From Rhizobium sp. AC27/96 (lineage in GTDB: Bacteria; Pseudomonadota; Alphaproteobacteria; Rhizobiales; Rhizobiaceae), in assembly GCF_001692325.1 (NCBI RefSeq), contig NZ_LXKN01000001.1, positions 310,001-374,000 on the forward strand: DNA of 64,000 bases. The letters run 5' to 3'. Of the stretch, positions 18,701 through 26,871 are shown one piece after another (position 1 is the first letter of the stretch; the number at the start of each line of letters is the position of its first letter). The translations under genes were made by a program, and so were the position numbers. A model generated the notes under the pieces. That model searched no databases, had not been told where the DNA came from, and saw only the letters and a list, made by a program, of their open reading frames with translations.

Positions 18701-18889
18701 GGCGACGGATGTCGCCATTGTCTGCGGCGAGGCGCCTGTCAGCTGAGCCGAGACGTTGATCGTCGGGAAGTCCACCTGCGGCACCGCCGCGACGGGGATG
18801 AGCTGGTAGCCGGCGAGACCGGCAAGGACCACGCCGATGGCAAGAAGCGTAGTGGCGACCGGTCGCTGAATACAGAATGTCGGGATCAT
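15770..18889 (-). CDS. RND multidrug efflux transporter, MdtB/MdtC-like
   Basis: This 1039-residue inner-membrane pump subunit belongs to the AcrB/Mdt family. TM1 is at about 10-30 (the RPVATTLLAIG start), large periplasmic loops follow TM1 and TM7, and the proton-relay aspartates sit in VGLVVDDAIVMLENI (TM4, near 405). The GGVVGRIFNEFG and LRRFRPIMMTT-type segments are typical. Similarity of the N-terminus (SVATPLIKQFETIPGI) points to the MdtB/MdtC/MuxB branch rather than AcrB. The ATG overlaps the adaptor stop by 4 bp. No outer-membrane TolC-type gene is adjacent, so a distant partner is expected. Confidence 0.94.
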   Translation of the reverse strand: MIPTFCIQRPVATTLLAIGVVLAGLAGYQLIPVAAVPQVDFPTINVSAQLTGASPQTMATSVATPLIKQFETIPGISEISSTNSLGNTSIVLQFNLDRSIDAAAGDVQAAISTAQRKLPNNLTTPPSYRKTNPADAPVMLIAVQSDTLQRSKLDDIAENIIAPSISTLPGVAEVTVNGAQTYAVRIDVDPNKLLDRGIGIDTVNTAVVNANNQVPVGTLQDAAQSMTINADTQRVNADEFRTLVIANPNGNPIHLGDVADVQDSVENQNIGSWYDGQRAIILAIQRQPDANTVDVVDAVNKTLPKLHAEMPASVKMTVMNDSAQPIREAISDVKFTLMLTIGLVVLVIYLFTGHVTATIIPGLAVPLSLISTFGMMYVLGYSVDNISLLGLTIAVGLVVDDAIVMLENILRHMEEGMPVRQAAIQGAAEVSYTIISMSISLIAVFIPILLMGGVVGRIFNEFGMVVAIAIVSSAIVSLTVTPMLGSRLSSAHSHPPLPVRLFNKGFNWTEVNYGKGVEWCIRHRYIVLGSFLASVALSAYLFLTLPASFFPQEDIGRLQISTRARQDISYPAMRDLQNQAAEAIKANPAVQHVMSVVGASARQTLNNGTIYAQLKDKKDRPPLDQTLREMRAAVAKIPGIQVFINPQQSLRFGGRQTASQYQLIIQALNADLTNQWANKMLQEMRKDPSFTDVTTDAQYNALQANIVVDTEKAAAYGINNNLLRTTLEEAFSDYAAAQIQSTGDSYDVIIEYDANQPWDDQKLSRIHVTSAKGDQVPLSAFAHIERTTGPVTINQTGQLVSTTVSFNLPANEALGDATARIDQIKKDINMPADIFTSYGGTAQIFQQSQGSTPYLILAAVLTIYVVLGVLYESFIHPLTILSGLPAAALGALLALKLFGFDLSIIALIGLLMLIGIVKKNAIMMIDVALETLRSSPVISPGEAIHEACVRRFRPIMMTTFCALLGALPIAVGGGASSELRQPLGVAVVGGLVVSQLLTLFITPVIFLEMNRLNDFLGRLGKRKDKDQHHKEPPTAIAAE

Positions 18890-20118
18890 TGCTGCGCTCC
18901 AACTGCGATGGTTTCGGTCTTTCCATCATCGGCCGAAGCGACCTTCTCGTTTGGATTGTCGCTGAACTGTTCCTTGACTTCGCTGCCATTGTTCAGCTGC
19001 GACTGACCCTCGACAACGACATGATCGCCGACCGAAAGGCCTGTGGCGACGGCCGTACGGCCGCCATTGGCGCGAGCAATTGTCACGGGCGTGATCTTGA
19101 CCTTGTTGTCCTTCACCACAAAGGCGATGTAGCCATCCGGCCCTGGGCTGACGGCAACGGTGGGCACGACGACAAGCTGCTGGTTGTCGGCAAAGTGCAC
19201 CATGACGTTCGTGGAGCGTCCCGGCCACAAGGCGCCGTTGGCGTTCTCGAACGTTGCCTTTACGGCAATCGTTCCGGAAGCCTGATCGACTGTGTTGTCG
19301 TAAAAGGTGATTGTTCCGGTGCGAGGCTTGCCCTGTGCGGAACGAGGAACGGTGGTCACCTGTACAGGACCTGCGGCCATCTGCTCCTGCAGTTCGCGCA
19401 GGTTGTTTTCCTGCAAAGTGAACTTGATGTATGCCGGATTATATTTGGCAATCGTGACGATTGACGTGCCGGCGCTGACATAAGCGCCCAGGCTCAATTG
19501 AACATCGCCAAGCCGGCCATCATAGGGTGCCCTTATGTCGGTATTTCCGAGCAGAACCTGATCCGAGGCAAGCTGTGCTTGATCCGCGCTGAGAGTAGCA
19601 ACGGCGGCATCGCGGGTAGCGCGCGCTTCGTCGGCGGTTGCCTGAGTGCCGGCGCTGCTGGTGAGCAGGTTATTGGCGCGGGTCAGCGCGCTCTCCGCTT
19701 GAGCGAGATTTGCCTGGTCCTTCGTAAGGTTGGCCTGGTCCTTGTTGACGGAAGCCTGTGCCGTACGGGGATCGAGCTTTGCGATCAGGTCGCCGGCTTT
19801 GACCGTTGCGCCATCCTTGACCGCAATCTGCGTGATCAGCCCGGCTTCCTGTGCGGCGATCGTCGTTGAATCGACCGGCACGACCCAGCCGGTCGCGGAG
19901 ACGTCCATGGGAAGCGTGGTTTTGACGGCAGCAACCGTCTTGACGGCGATTGGGCCTGCCTGATGCTTGCCGCCTGCCGGTGCCGCCTTGCTCGCATCCT
20001 TGGTTTCTGCGGAAGCCGGCTCAACAAATGAGGAAAGAAAAGGAATGCGGTCGCGATAGCCCCAGGCTGCAATGGCAGCAACACAAAGGAGGCCGAGGGG
20101 AAGCCAGATTTTTTTCAT
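18886..20118 (-). CDS. RND periplasmic adaptor (membrane fusion protein), MdtA-like
   Basis: The 410-residue adaptor links the pump to an outer-membrane channel. The N-terminal signal/anchor is about 4-22. A lipoyl half (GWVVPVDSTTIAAQEAG) is followed by a coiled-coil hairpin with repeats of KDQANL (about 125-185), the second lipoyl half, a beta-barrel and a membrane-proximal domain. The C-terminal tail is Lys/Glu/Asp-rich. It is the first gene of the two-gene operon. No local regulator gene is seen in the 427-bp upstream region. Confidence 0.93.
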   Translation of the reverse strand: MKKIWLPLGLLCVAAIAAWGYRDRIPFLSSFVEPASAETKDASKAAPAGGKHQAGPIAVKTVAAVKTTLPMDVSATGWVVPVDSTTIAAQEAGLITQIAVKDGATVKAGDLIAKLDPRTAQASVNKDQANLTKDQANLAQAESALTRANNLLTSSAGTQATADEARATRDAAVATLSADQAQLASDQVLLGNTDIRAPYDGRLGDVQLSLGAYVSAGTSIVTIAKYNPAYIKFTLQENNLRELQEQMAAGPVQVTTVPRSAQGKPRTGTITFYDNTVDQASGTIAVKATFENANGALWPGRSTNVMVHFADNQQLVVVPTVAVSPGPDGYIAFVVKDNKVKITPVTIARANGGRTAVATGLSVGDHVVVEGQSQLNNGSEVKEQFSDNPNEKVASADDGKTETIAVGAQQ

Positions 20119-20545
20119 ATTAAAGAACCGGTCGAAGCGAGTTGAAAAAAGCGCGGTCCCATCAAGGTGTATTTATTGCGTCGCACAACGAAGACGAGTT
20201 GCGCCACAATCCATCACATCGCCGTTACCGCTAACGTTCGGTTATTCTGTCCCTATAACGCGAATTCATGAACGCTGATCCAGTGCAATCTACCACAGTT
20301 CGATGGCACGAAAAATTAAAGCTTGGAAAGCTTTCGAGTTGCTAAGGCTCTTGCGGTGCAGCAAATGGTCAAATGACTATTTTTTGATTGCCGTTATGTA
20401 ATAAATGGACGGCAGCACGGTCTTTCCTGCATTTATAGTGCAAACCGCGTTCGCAATCCTCATGGCGGCGCCCGTCTATGCTCACGCAATCGTGTTGTCG
20501 GGCCCTGTTTACAGAGGGCCCATTATTCGCTCGCCGGCGATGTCT
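20119..20545. other. Intergenic region between RND operon and SDR gene
   Basis: These 427 bp hold the promoter of the efflux operon. An AAAGCTTGGAAAGCTTT palindrome at about 20317-20333 could be an operator. A plus-strand ORF from 20405 has a signal-peptide-like start but runs antisense into the SDR gene and lacks a ribosome-binding site, so it is not called. Confidence 0.4.
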
Positions 20546-21334
20546 TCAGAGCGAACGGGCAGCGCCTCCGTCACAGCGAACCATGGTCCCGGTCACGTAA
20601 CTTGCCGGGCCGCTGCACAGGAAGGCAGCGGTTGCCGCGAATTCCTCGACACGACAGTAGCGGCCTGTGGGTATGCGTTGCTGACGCTCGGCACTGACAT
20701 CTTCGAGGCTCTTGCCGCCGCGTTTGGCTGCAGCCGTGTCAAGCTCGGCCAGCCGGTCGGTCGCGATGCTGCCCGGCAGCAGCATGTTCACGGTGATCCC
20801 GTCAGCAGCGACTTCGCTCGCCAGCGTCTTGCTCCAGCCGGCCAGCGCCGGGCGTAGCGTATTGGAAAGAGCCAGACTGGCGATTGGTTCGATGACGCCG
20901 GAGGAGGTGACGGTGAGGATCCGTCCCCAACCCTGTGCCTTCATGCCTGGCAGGAGTGCGTTGGTGAGGGTAATGATCCGCGACACCATGGAAATGAAAT
21001 AGGTCTCCAGCCGATCGGCGGTCATATCCTCTGTTGTCCCCGGCGTCGGGCCGCCGCTATTGTTGACGAGAATGTCGATGCCCCCGAGTTTCGCGGTCAC
21101 CGCGTCGCTGACGACCTGCACGAAATTCTCGTCGTTGAGATCGGCCCAGATCCAGTCGGCGCGACCTTTGGCCTCGGCATTGATGGCCTTGCAATTGCCC
21201 TCGAGCCTTTCGCCGCTGCGGCCGCAGAGCAGCACGTTTACGCCTTCGCGCGCTAACGCCACGGCGATGCCATGCCCGAGGCCCTTGGATGAGGCCAGCA
21301 CCAGCGCGCGTTTTCCCTCGATACGAAGATCCAT
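20546..21334 (-). CDS. Atypical short-chain dehydrogenase/reductase-like protein
   Basis: This 262-residue Rossmann protein starts MDLRIEGKRALVLASSKGLG. The usual TGxxxGIG is changed to ASSKGLGHG; NNSGGP replaces NNAG. The catalytic YxxxK is not recognisable: after TSSGVIEPIA the segment reads LALSNTLRPAL, with Ser-Asn where Tyr would be. This matches a known subgroup annotated as 3-oxoacyl-ACP-reductase-like whose catalytic tetrad is imperfect, so reductase activity is doubtful. The start at 21334 was chosen over an 80-codon upstream extension because AAGGA lies 9 nt before it. It is divergent from the ETF-QO gene. Confidence 0.85.
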   Translation of the reverse strand: MDLRIEGKRALVLASSKGLGHGIAVALAREGVNVLLCGRSGERLEGNCKAINAEAKGRADWIWADLNDENFVQVVSDAVTAKLGGIDILVNNSGGPTPGTTEDMTADRLETYFISMVSRIITLTNALLPGMKAQGWGRILTVTSSGVIEPIASLALSNTLRPALAGWSKTLASEVAADGITVNMLLPGSIATDRLAELDTAAAKRGGKSLEDVSAERQQRIPTGRYCRVEEFAATAAFLCSGPASYVTGTMVRCDGGAARSL

Positions 21335-21443
21335 CTCGATAATCCTTCCTGCCAATCCGAATTCCCAAGCCATACCTATAGAGCGTCGGTCGCGATCTTT
21401 GAAAGTCGCACCGAGGCAGAAGGTCGCAAACGCCATCAAAATA

Positions 21444-21459
21444 TTGACGTTGACGTAAG
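21444..21459. promoter_or_regulatory. Candidate LiuR-type operator
   Basis: TTGACGTTGACGTAAG has two ACGT cores 6 bp apart and closely resembles the LiuR (MerR-family, branched-chain amino acid catabolism) consensus, close to TTGACGTTAACGTCAA. It lies between the divergent SDR and ETF-QO genes, and ETF-QO is a known type of target. The assignment is from memory of the motif. Confidence 0.45.
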
Positions 21460-21630
21460 AGTAATTTAGCTTGATTGTCGCGCTGGGTGAATTGGGGGAT
21501 TGCCTGTCGCTTCCCGGCTCGACAATCCCTTTCCATTTTGACAAGAGAATAGTCGAAACGGGGAAGACGCCCAAAGGGGGACAGGCCGCGCTCCGATATC
21601 ATCGAGCGCCTGGTCAATCGGAGAGAGTGA

Positions 21631-23295
21631 ATGACAGACGCGATGGATCTTCCGGAACGCGAAAGCATGGAATTCGACGTTGTGATTGTCGGGGGCGGTC
21701 CGGCTGGACTGTCCGCGGCGATCCGGCTGAAGCAGATCAATCCGGATCTGACTGTGGTCGTGCTCGAAAAGGGTGCCGAGGTCGGCGCGCATATCCTGTC
21801 CGGCGCCGTCGTCGATCCGATCGGCATCGATCGGTTGCTGCCCGACTGGCGCGAGGAGGAGGGCCATCCCTTCAAGACCAAGGTGACCTCGGATCACTTC
21901 CTGATCCTCGGTCCCGCCGGCTCCATCCGCCTGCCGAACTTCCTGATGCCGCCGCTGATGAACAATCACGGCAATTATATCGTCTCGCTCGGCAATGTCT
22001 GTCGGTGGCTGGCCGAGAAGGCCGAAGCGCTTGGCGTCGAGATCTATCCCGGCTTTGCGGCGACGGAAGTGCTCTATAATGACGACGGCGCCGTCATTGG
22101 CGTAGCCACCGGTGACATGGGCATCGAGAAGAACGGTGAGCCCGGCCCGAACTATACGCGCGGCATGGCGTTGCTCGGCAAATATGTGCTGATCGGCGAG
22201 GGCGTGCGCGGCTCGCTTGCCAAGCAGCTGATTGCGAAGTTCGATCTGTCGCGGGACAGCGATGTGCCGAAGTTTGGCATCGGCATCAAGGAACTCTGGC
22301 AGGTGAAGCCCGAGAACCACAAGAAGGGTCTCGTGCAGCACTCCTTCGGCTGGCCGCTCGGCATGAAGACGGGCGGTGGCTCGTTCCTCTATCATCTGGA
22401 GGACAATCTGGTCGCCGTCGGTTTCGTCGTGCACCTGAACTACAAGAACCCCTATCTCTATCCCTTCGAGGAATTCCAGCGCTTCAAGACGCATCCGGCA
22501 ATCCGCGGCACCTTCGAGGGCGGCAAGCGCATTTCCTATGGTGCGCGCGCCATCACCGAAGGCGGATACCAGTCGGTGCCGAAGCTGACCTTCCCCGGCG
22601 GCGCGCTCATCGGTTGCTCGGCCGGCCTCGTCAACGTTCCCCGCATCAAGGGCAGCCACAATGCGGTGCTGTCGGGCATGCTGGCAGCCGACAAGATTGC
22701 CGAGGCGATCGCGGCCGGCCGCGCCAATGACGAAGTCATCGAGATCGAGAACGAGTGGCGCCAGACGGATATCGGCAAGGACCTCAAGCGGGTCAGAAAC
22801 GTTAAGCCACTATGGTCGAAGTTCGGCACGGCGATCGGCGTCGCGCTCGGCGGTCTCGACATGTGGACGAACCAGCTCCTCGGCTTCTCGTTCTTCGGCA
22901 CGCTGAAGCACGGCAAGACGGATGCGCAATCGCTGGAGCCAGCCGCCCAACATCAGAAGATCGACTATCCGAAGCCGGATGGTGTGCTGACCTTCGACCG
23001 CCTGTCCTCGGTGTTCCTGTCGAACACCAATCACGAGGAAGACCAGCCGGTGCATCTGCATGTCCGGGACATGGCGTTGCAGGTCTCCTCGGAGCACGAT
23101 GTCTTCGCCGGCCCGTCGACACGCTACTGTCCGGCGGGTGTCTATGAGTGGGTGGAGAAGGATGGCAAGGAAACCTATGTCATCAACGCGCAGAACTGCG
23201 TCCACTGCAAGACCTGCGACATCAAGGACCCCAACCAGAACATCAACTGGGTGCCGCCGCAGGGCGGCGAGGGGCCTGTCTATCCCAATATGTGA
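21631..23295 (+). CDS. Electron transfer flavoprotein-ubiquinone oxidoreductase
   Basis: ETF-QO passes electrons from acyl-CoA dehydrogenases (through ETF) to ubiquinone at the inner membrane. The 554-residue protein has an N-terminal FAD-binding motif VIVGGGPAGLSAAIRL, a long FAD/quinone-binding body and a C-terminal [4Fe-4S] domain. The cluster ligands are visible as Cys500 and the CVHCKTC group (Cys523, 526, 529). The C-terminus GGEGPVYPNM is characteristic. It serves fatty-acid and branched-chain amino-acid oxidation. A GNAT gene follows after 6 bp. Confidence 0.97.
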   Translation: MTDAMDLPERESMEFDVVIVGGGPAGLSAAIRLKQINPDLTVVVLEKGAEVGAHILSGAVVDPIGIDRLLPDWREEEGHPFKTKVTSDHFLILGPAGSIRLPNFLMPPLMNNHGNYIVSLGNVCRWLAEKAEALGVEIYPGFAATEVLYNDDGAVIGVATGDMGIEKNGEPGPNYTRGMALLGKYVLIGEGVRGSLAKQLIAKFDLSRDSDVPKFGIGIKELWQVKPENHKKGLVQHSFGWPLGMKTGGGSFLYHLEDNLVAVGFVVHLNYKNPYLYPFEEFQRFKTHPAIRGTFEGGKRISYGARAITEGGYQSVPKLTFPGGALIGCSAGLVNVPRIKGSHNAVLSGMLAADKIAEAIAAGRANDEVIEIENEWRQTDIGKDLKRVRNVKPLWSKFGTAIGVALGGLDMWTNQLLGFSFFGTLKHGKTDAQSLEPAAQHQKIDYPKPDGVLTFDRLSSVFLSNTNHEEDQPVHLHVRDMALQVSSEHDVFAGPSTRYCPAGVYEWVEKDGKETYVINAQNCVHCKTCDIKDPNQNINWVPPQGGEGPVYPNM

Positions 23296-23301
23296 GATGG
23301 A

Positions 23302-23829
23302 ATGACGGAGATCGAGCAAGACGCTTACACGATCCGTCAGGCGCGGCCGGATGAGCTGCATTTGCTGGCAGCGATCGAGATCGATGCTTTCTGGGCTCTG
23401 CATGAAGCCGGGGCGGTGAATTGCGACCCCACTTCTCTGCCTCTCGACGTGCTGAAGCAATCTCTTGCGGAGCAATTGCTGTTCGTTGCCGTCGATATCG
23501 TAGATCAGCCGTTCGGGTTTCTGGCCGGCATTCGAAAGGACGGCTCCGTCCACATCGCCGAACTCGATGTCGTCAGGCGCTGGCAGAAGCGCGGCGTCGG
23601 ACGCCGGCTGATGGAAGCTGCGATTGCAGCCGCCAGAACTCAGAGCGCCGTCGGCGTTACCTTGACGACGGATCGGCATGCGGCCTTCAACGCGCCTTTC
23701 TATGCGTCGGTAGGATTTCGTATCCTGGATGATGAGGAAAGGCCGGCTGTTCTCACGCAGATCCTGGAGAACGAGTTTGCCCACGGTGCCGATCCAGCCA
23801 GGCGCGTGGCAATGGTGCTTTGGTTCTGA
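23302..23829 (+). CDS. GNAT-family N-acetyltransferase
   Basis: The 175-residue protein has the GNAT core. Motif A is VVRRWQKRGVGRRLMEAAIAAA (acetyl-CoA pyrophosphate loop QKRGVGRR), with HIAELDV as the preceding strand and NAPFYASVGF as motif B. The substrate cannot be inferred. It begins 6 bp after the ETF-QO stop, so it is probably co-transcribed. The Shine-Dalgarno sequence (GATGGA) is weak. A hairpin at 23855-23883 closes the unit. Confidence 0.88.
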   Translation: MTEIEQDAYTIRQARPDELHLLAAIEIDAFWALHEAGAVNCDPTSLPLDVLKQSLAEQLLFVAVDIVDQPFGFLAGIRKDGSVHIAELDVVRRWQKRGVGRRLMEAAIAAARTQSAVGVTLTTDRHAAFNAPFYASVGFRILDDEERPAVLTQILENEFAHGADPARRVAMVLWF

Positions 23830-23854
23830 TCTTTGTTTCAGGAACATATAGAAA

Positions 23855-23883
23855 GAGCGGTTCGGGCTTTCGCCGAACCGCTC
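23855..23883. terminator. Terminator between convergent GNAT and DMT genes
   Basis: A perfect 11-bp stem (GAGCGGTTCGG with CCGAACCGCTC) has a 7-nt loop. On the minus strand it is followed by TTTCTATATG, so it suits the transporter gene best but may serve both sides. Confidence 0.65.
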
Positions 23884-23904
23884 CATATGGCTGCGAGATG
23901 TAAA

Positions 23905-24819
23905 TCAATGCTGGACAGGCTTCCGGGCGAATAGGCCGGTCGAAAGGGCGACGCCGATCCCGGTCACGATGGCGGCTGCGATCCCGGCTACGCCGATTTC
24001 CTCACCAAGCAGGAAGCCGCCGCCGATGGTGGCGAGGACAGGCGTGATGGCGGTGAAGGCTGCGGCCTGCGTGCCGCCGAGAGCCTGGACTGCGAGGCCA
24101 TAGGCAAGGGTGGCGGCAAGGCCGGAGAGCAGGCCCTGGCTGACGACCTGCAGACCGATTTCCGGCAGCGGAACCGAGGCGAGCGAGCTGCCGAAGACGA
24201 AGGCCAGTCCGACATGGATGAGGAAAGACCAGACGGCGATGATGGCGCTCGATTGCAGGGCGCTGAGGCCGGAGCGGCGGAAGGCATGGGTATAGGATGC
24301 CCAGAGCAGGGCTGCGAGCGGCAGCAGCGTGAAGCCTTCCCAGGAGATCTGCACGCCGTAAAGGCTGCGCGCCAGAAGGATGACGACGCCGGCGACGATA
24401 CCGCCCAGGCCGAGCCAACGGGTCACATCGAGCCGTTCGCGAAACAGCGTCACGCCGATCACTGCAGCCGCCAGCGGCATGGAGCCGCCGAGCAGGATGC
24501 CGGCTGCCGAGGCCGGCGTGAATTGAATGGCGAAGGTGGTCAGCTGGAAGAACAGGGCGCCGGAACCGCAGACCATCAGCGCGAGCAGCTTCAGCGGCAC
24601 GCCCTTCGGCAGGAGGCCGGTCCGCCACCAGACGGGAGCCAGCACCAGCGCCGGCACACCATAACGGATGAGACCGAGGTCGATCGTGCTCATCTGGGTC
24701 TCCGCGGTGTGGCGCGTGGCGAGAATCCAGTTTGCCCAGATGAGAACGGTGATGATCGCGCCGGCATAGCCGATCGCTGTGGGGTTGATCTTGCGGGTGG
24801 GGAGGGTCAAGGCGGTCAT
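23905..24819 (-). CDS. EamA/DMT-family inner-membrane exporter
   Basis: The 304-residue protein has about ten hydrophobic segments arranged as two EamA repeats (about 15-145 and 160-295), the drug/metabolite exporter fold. The start at 24819 is preferred because AAGGA lies 7 nt upstream; the ATG two codons earlier has only 1 nt spacing. It is divergent from an Lrp/AsnC-type regulator, an arrangement often seen for amino-acid exporters. The substrate is not defined. Confidence 0.9.
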   Translation of the reverse strand: MTALTLPTRKINPTAIGYAGAIITVLIWANWILATRHTAETQMSTIDLGLIRYGVPALVLAPVWWRTGLLPKGVPLKLLALMVCGSGALFFQLTTFAIQFTPASAAGILLGGSMPLAAAVIGVTLFRERLDVTRWLGLGGIVAGVVILLARSLYGVQISWEGFTLLPLAALLWASYTHAFRRSGLSALQSSAIIAVWSFLIHVGLAFVFGSSLASVPLPEIGLQVVSQGLLSGLAATLAYGLAVQALGGTQAAAFTAITPVLATIGGGFLLGEEIGVAGIAAAIVTGIGVALSTGLFARKPVQH

Positions 24820-24963
24820 CGACATATCCTTTCCAACGATCCGGTTTGTCTTTCGATGAGAAGAAGATAGCGCTAGAGGCCGAGGCATGTCCTTGCTAGT
24901 TATGGCTCTGAAAACATGATATCAGCAATAATCTGCCAATATGGACGATCAGGTTTCTCGGAT

Positions 24964-25443
24964 ATGCCAAAACTGGATAAATTCGATATTGCCATCCTCA
25001 ACTGCCTTCAGGAGGATGCGCGGGCCACCAATGTCGAGATCGCGGAGCGGGTAAATCTCTCGCCGTCCCCCTGTCTGAGGCGCATACGCAGTCTGGAGAA
25101 ATCCGGCCTTCTGCGCGGTTATCGCGCCGATATCGACCGCAAGGAGGCCGGCCTCGGTCTCACGGTTTTCGTCGAACTCAAGGTCGGTCACCATTCGAAA
25201 GAGAATTCCGAAGCGCAGCAGGCGGCTTTGCTCGCCATTCCGGAGGTCGTTGCCTGCCATCTGATTTCGGGAACGGCGGATTTTCTGGCCGAAGTGGTGG
25301 TGGCAGATCTTGCCGCCTATGAGAAGGTGATGTCGGAAAGGCTTCTGGTTCTTCCGGGCGTGGTCGATCTGCGATCCAACTTCGCCATCAGAACATTGAA
25401 GACCAACGGCGTGCTGAAGCTGCCGATGCCGGCGCAAGACTGA
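24964..25443 (+). CDS. Lrp/AsnC-family transcriptional regulator
   Basis: The 159-residue protein starts MPKLDKFDIAILNCLQEDAR. An N-terminal winged-helix (about 1-60, NVEIAERVNLSPSPCLRRIRSLEKSGLL) is followed by a C-terminal RAM ligand-binding domain (about 70-150, VACHLISGTADFLAEV). The ATG at 24964 fits the family start; an upstream ATG (24916) would add 16 atypical residues. It is transcribed away from the DMT exporter and probably controls it in response to an amino acid, which is inference from position. Confidence 0.92.
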   Translation: MPKLDKFDIAILNCLQEDARATNVEIAERVNLSPSPCLRRIRSLEKSGLLRGYRADIDRKEAGLGLTVFVELKVGHHSKENSEAQQAALLAIPEVVACHLISGTADFLAEVVVADLAAYEKVMSERLLVLPGVVDLRSNFAIRTLKTNGVLKLPMPAQD

Positions 25444-25448
25444 AATTG

Positions 25449-25475
25449 AAAAAGGGGCCGCAAGGCCCCCTTTTT
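25449..25475. terminator. Bidirectional rho-independent terminator
   Basis: GGGGCC-GCAA-GGCCCC is flanked by an A-run on the left and TTTTT on the right. It separates the convergent lrp-like and mgtE genes and can work in both directions. Confidence 0.9.
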
Positions 25476-25493
25476 GTCCGGAGTTTACTGCGC

Positions 25494-26867
25494 TCAGAGC
25501 ATCGTTCCGCTGAGGATCAGCAGCGCCACCGAGAAGTAGATCACCAGCCCCGTCACATCGACCAGCGTGGCCACGAAAGGCGCCGATGCGCTGGCCGGGT
25601 CGAGGCGCAGCTTCTGCAGAACGAATGGTAGCATCGAGCCGGCAAGCGAGCCGAAGGTGACGATGCCGATCAGGGCTGCGAAGACCGTGAGGGCGACGAG
25701 CTGCCAGTGCGGGCCGTAATCGAATAGACCGATATTCTGCCAGAGCACGATGCGGGCGAAGCCGACGAGGCCGAGAATCGCGCCGAGCACGATGCCTGTG
25801 GGAAGTTCGCGGATCGCCACGCGCCACCAGTCCGAAAGCTTCAGTTCGCCGAGCGCCAGCGCCCGGATAATCAGCGAGGTCGCCTGCGAACCGGAATTGC
25901 CGCCCGAGCTCATGATCAGCGGGATGAACAGGGTCAGCACGACGGCCTTTTCCAGCTCACCCTCGAAATGCTGCATGGCGCTTGCCGTCAGCATTTCGCC
26001 AAGGAAGAGGGCAGCGAGCCAGCCCGCGCGCTTGCGGATCATGCCGGCAAAGCTGATCTTCATGTAAGGCTGCCCGAGGGCCTCCATACCGCCGAACTTC
26101 TGGGCGTCTTCGGTCGTATCGGCAATCATCGTGTCGATGACGTCGTCGACGGTGACGATCCCCAGCATGTGACCCTTGTCGTCGACGACAGGAAGCGCCA
26201 GCAGATCGTGGCGGCGGATCAGGCGGGCGACGTCTTCCTGCTTCATCAGCGGCGGTGCCGTGACCGGCGTGCCCTTCTGGGCCACCGTGAGAATACAGGC
26301 ATCGGGCTCACCGGTGATGAGACGGCGCAGCGTCACGACATGCAGCAGCACATGCGTTTCGTCGTCGAGGACATAGATGGCATAGACGGTTTCGCGGGAG
26401 CGTTCGACCTGGCGAACATGGTCGAGCGTCTGTGCAACGGTCCAGCTTGCGAGCACGCTCACAAACTCTGTCGTCATGATGCCGCCGGCCGTGCGCGGCG
26501 GGTAGCCCATCAGGCCCTGGATTGCCACCCGGGCATGCTCGTCGAACGTGGCGAACAGACGGGCGCGGGTGTCGATATCCATCTCGAGCAGCACGTCGGC
26601 GACACGGTCGTTCGACATGCCGTGCAGCAGCCGCGAGGCGTCCGCATTGCCCATGACTTCGAGAATGGCGGCTGCGTTGCGCAGCTCCGGCCGGTCGAGA
26701 ATGCGCACGGCGCGTTCTTCCGGCATCTTGGCGAGGATGCGTCCAGCCTCGGCCACATCGAGCACGTTCAAGGACTCGACGCGTTCGGCGATGGTGACGC
26801 CACGGTTGTTGTTGATGAATGCACGAGCGGCATTGCCGGCCCGCGCGGGAAAGCTGTTGATGTTCAT
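25494..26867 (-). CDS. mgtE: Magnesium transporter MgtE
   Basis: This 457-residue Mg2+ channel has the full MgtE layout: an N-terminal helical repeat domain (about 10-135), paired CBS domains (about 140-265, with LPVVDDKGHMLGIVTVDDVID) and five C-terminal transmembrane helices. The signature MSSGGNSGSQATSLIIRALA lies near residue 325 and selectivity-related DVTG near the end. In known MgtE the N and CBS domains close the pore at high Mg2+. A structured leader that pairs with its ribosome-binding site lies just upstream. Confidence 0.96.
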   Translation of the reverse strand: MNINSFPARAGNAARAFINNNRGVTIAERVESLNVLDVAEAGRILAKMPEERAVRILDRPELRNAAAILEVMGNADASRLLHGMSNDRVADVLLEMDIDTRARLFATFDEHARVAIQGLMGYPPRTAGGIMTTEFVSVLASWTVAQTLDHVRQVERSRETVYAIYVLDDETHVLLHVVTLRRLITGEPDACILTVAQKGTPVTAPPLMKQEDVARLIRRHDLLALPVVDDKGHMLGIVTVDDVIDTMIADTTEDAQKFGGMEALGQPYMKISFAGMIRKRAGWLAALFLGEMLTASAMQHFEGELEKAVVLTLFIPLIMSSGGNSGSQATSLIIRALALGELKLSDWWRVAIRELPTGIVLGAILGLVGFARIVLWQNIGLFDYGPHWQLVALTVFAALIGIVTFGSLAGSMLPFVLQKLRLDPASASAPFVATLVDVTGLVIYFSVALLILSGTML

Positions 26868-26871
26868 TATA

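Noticed and set aside
17828..19006. 392-codon plus-strand ORF with many Asp/Gly residues
   Set aside because: Antisense to the RND transporter; the composition is that of a shadow frame.
20405..20857. Plus-strand ORF with a signal-peptide-like N-terminus
   Set aside because: Most of it is antisense to the SDR gene, it lacks a Shine-Dalgarno sequence, and its composition after residue 40 is not protein-like.
26860..26867. TATAATG at the mgtE start suggesting a leaderless transcript
   Set aside because: The TATAAT overlaps the start codon itself, so it cannot be its -10, and a ribosome-binding region is present upstream.
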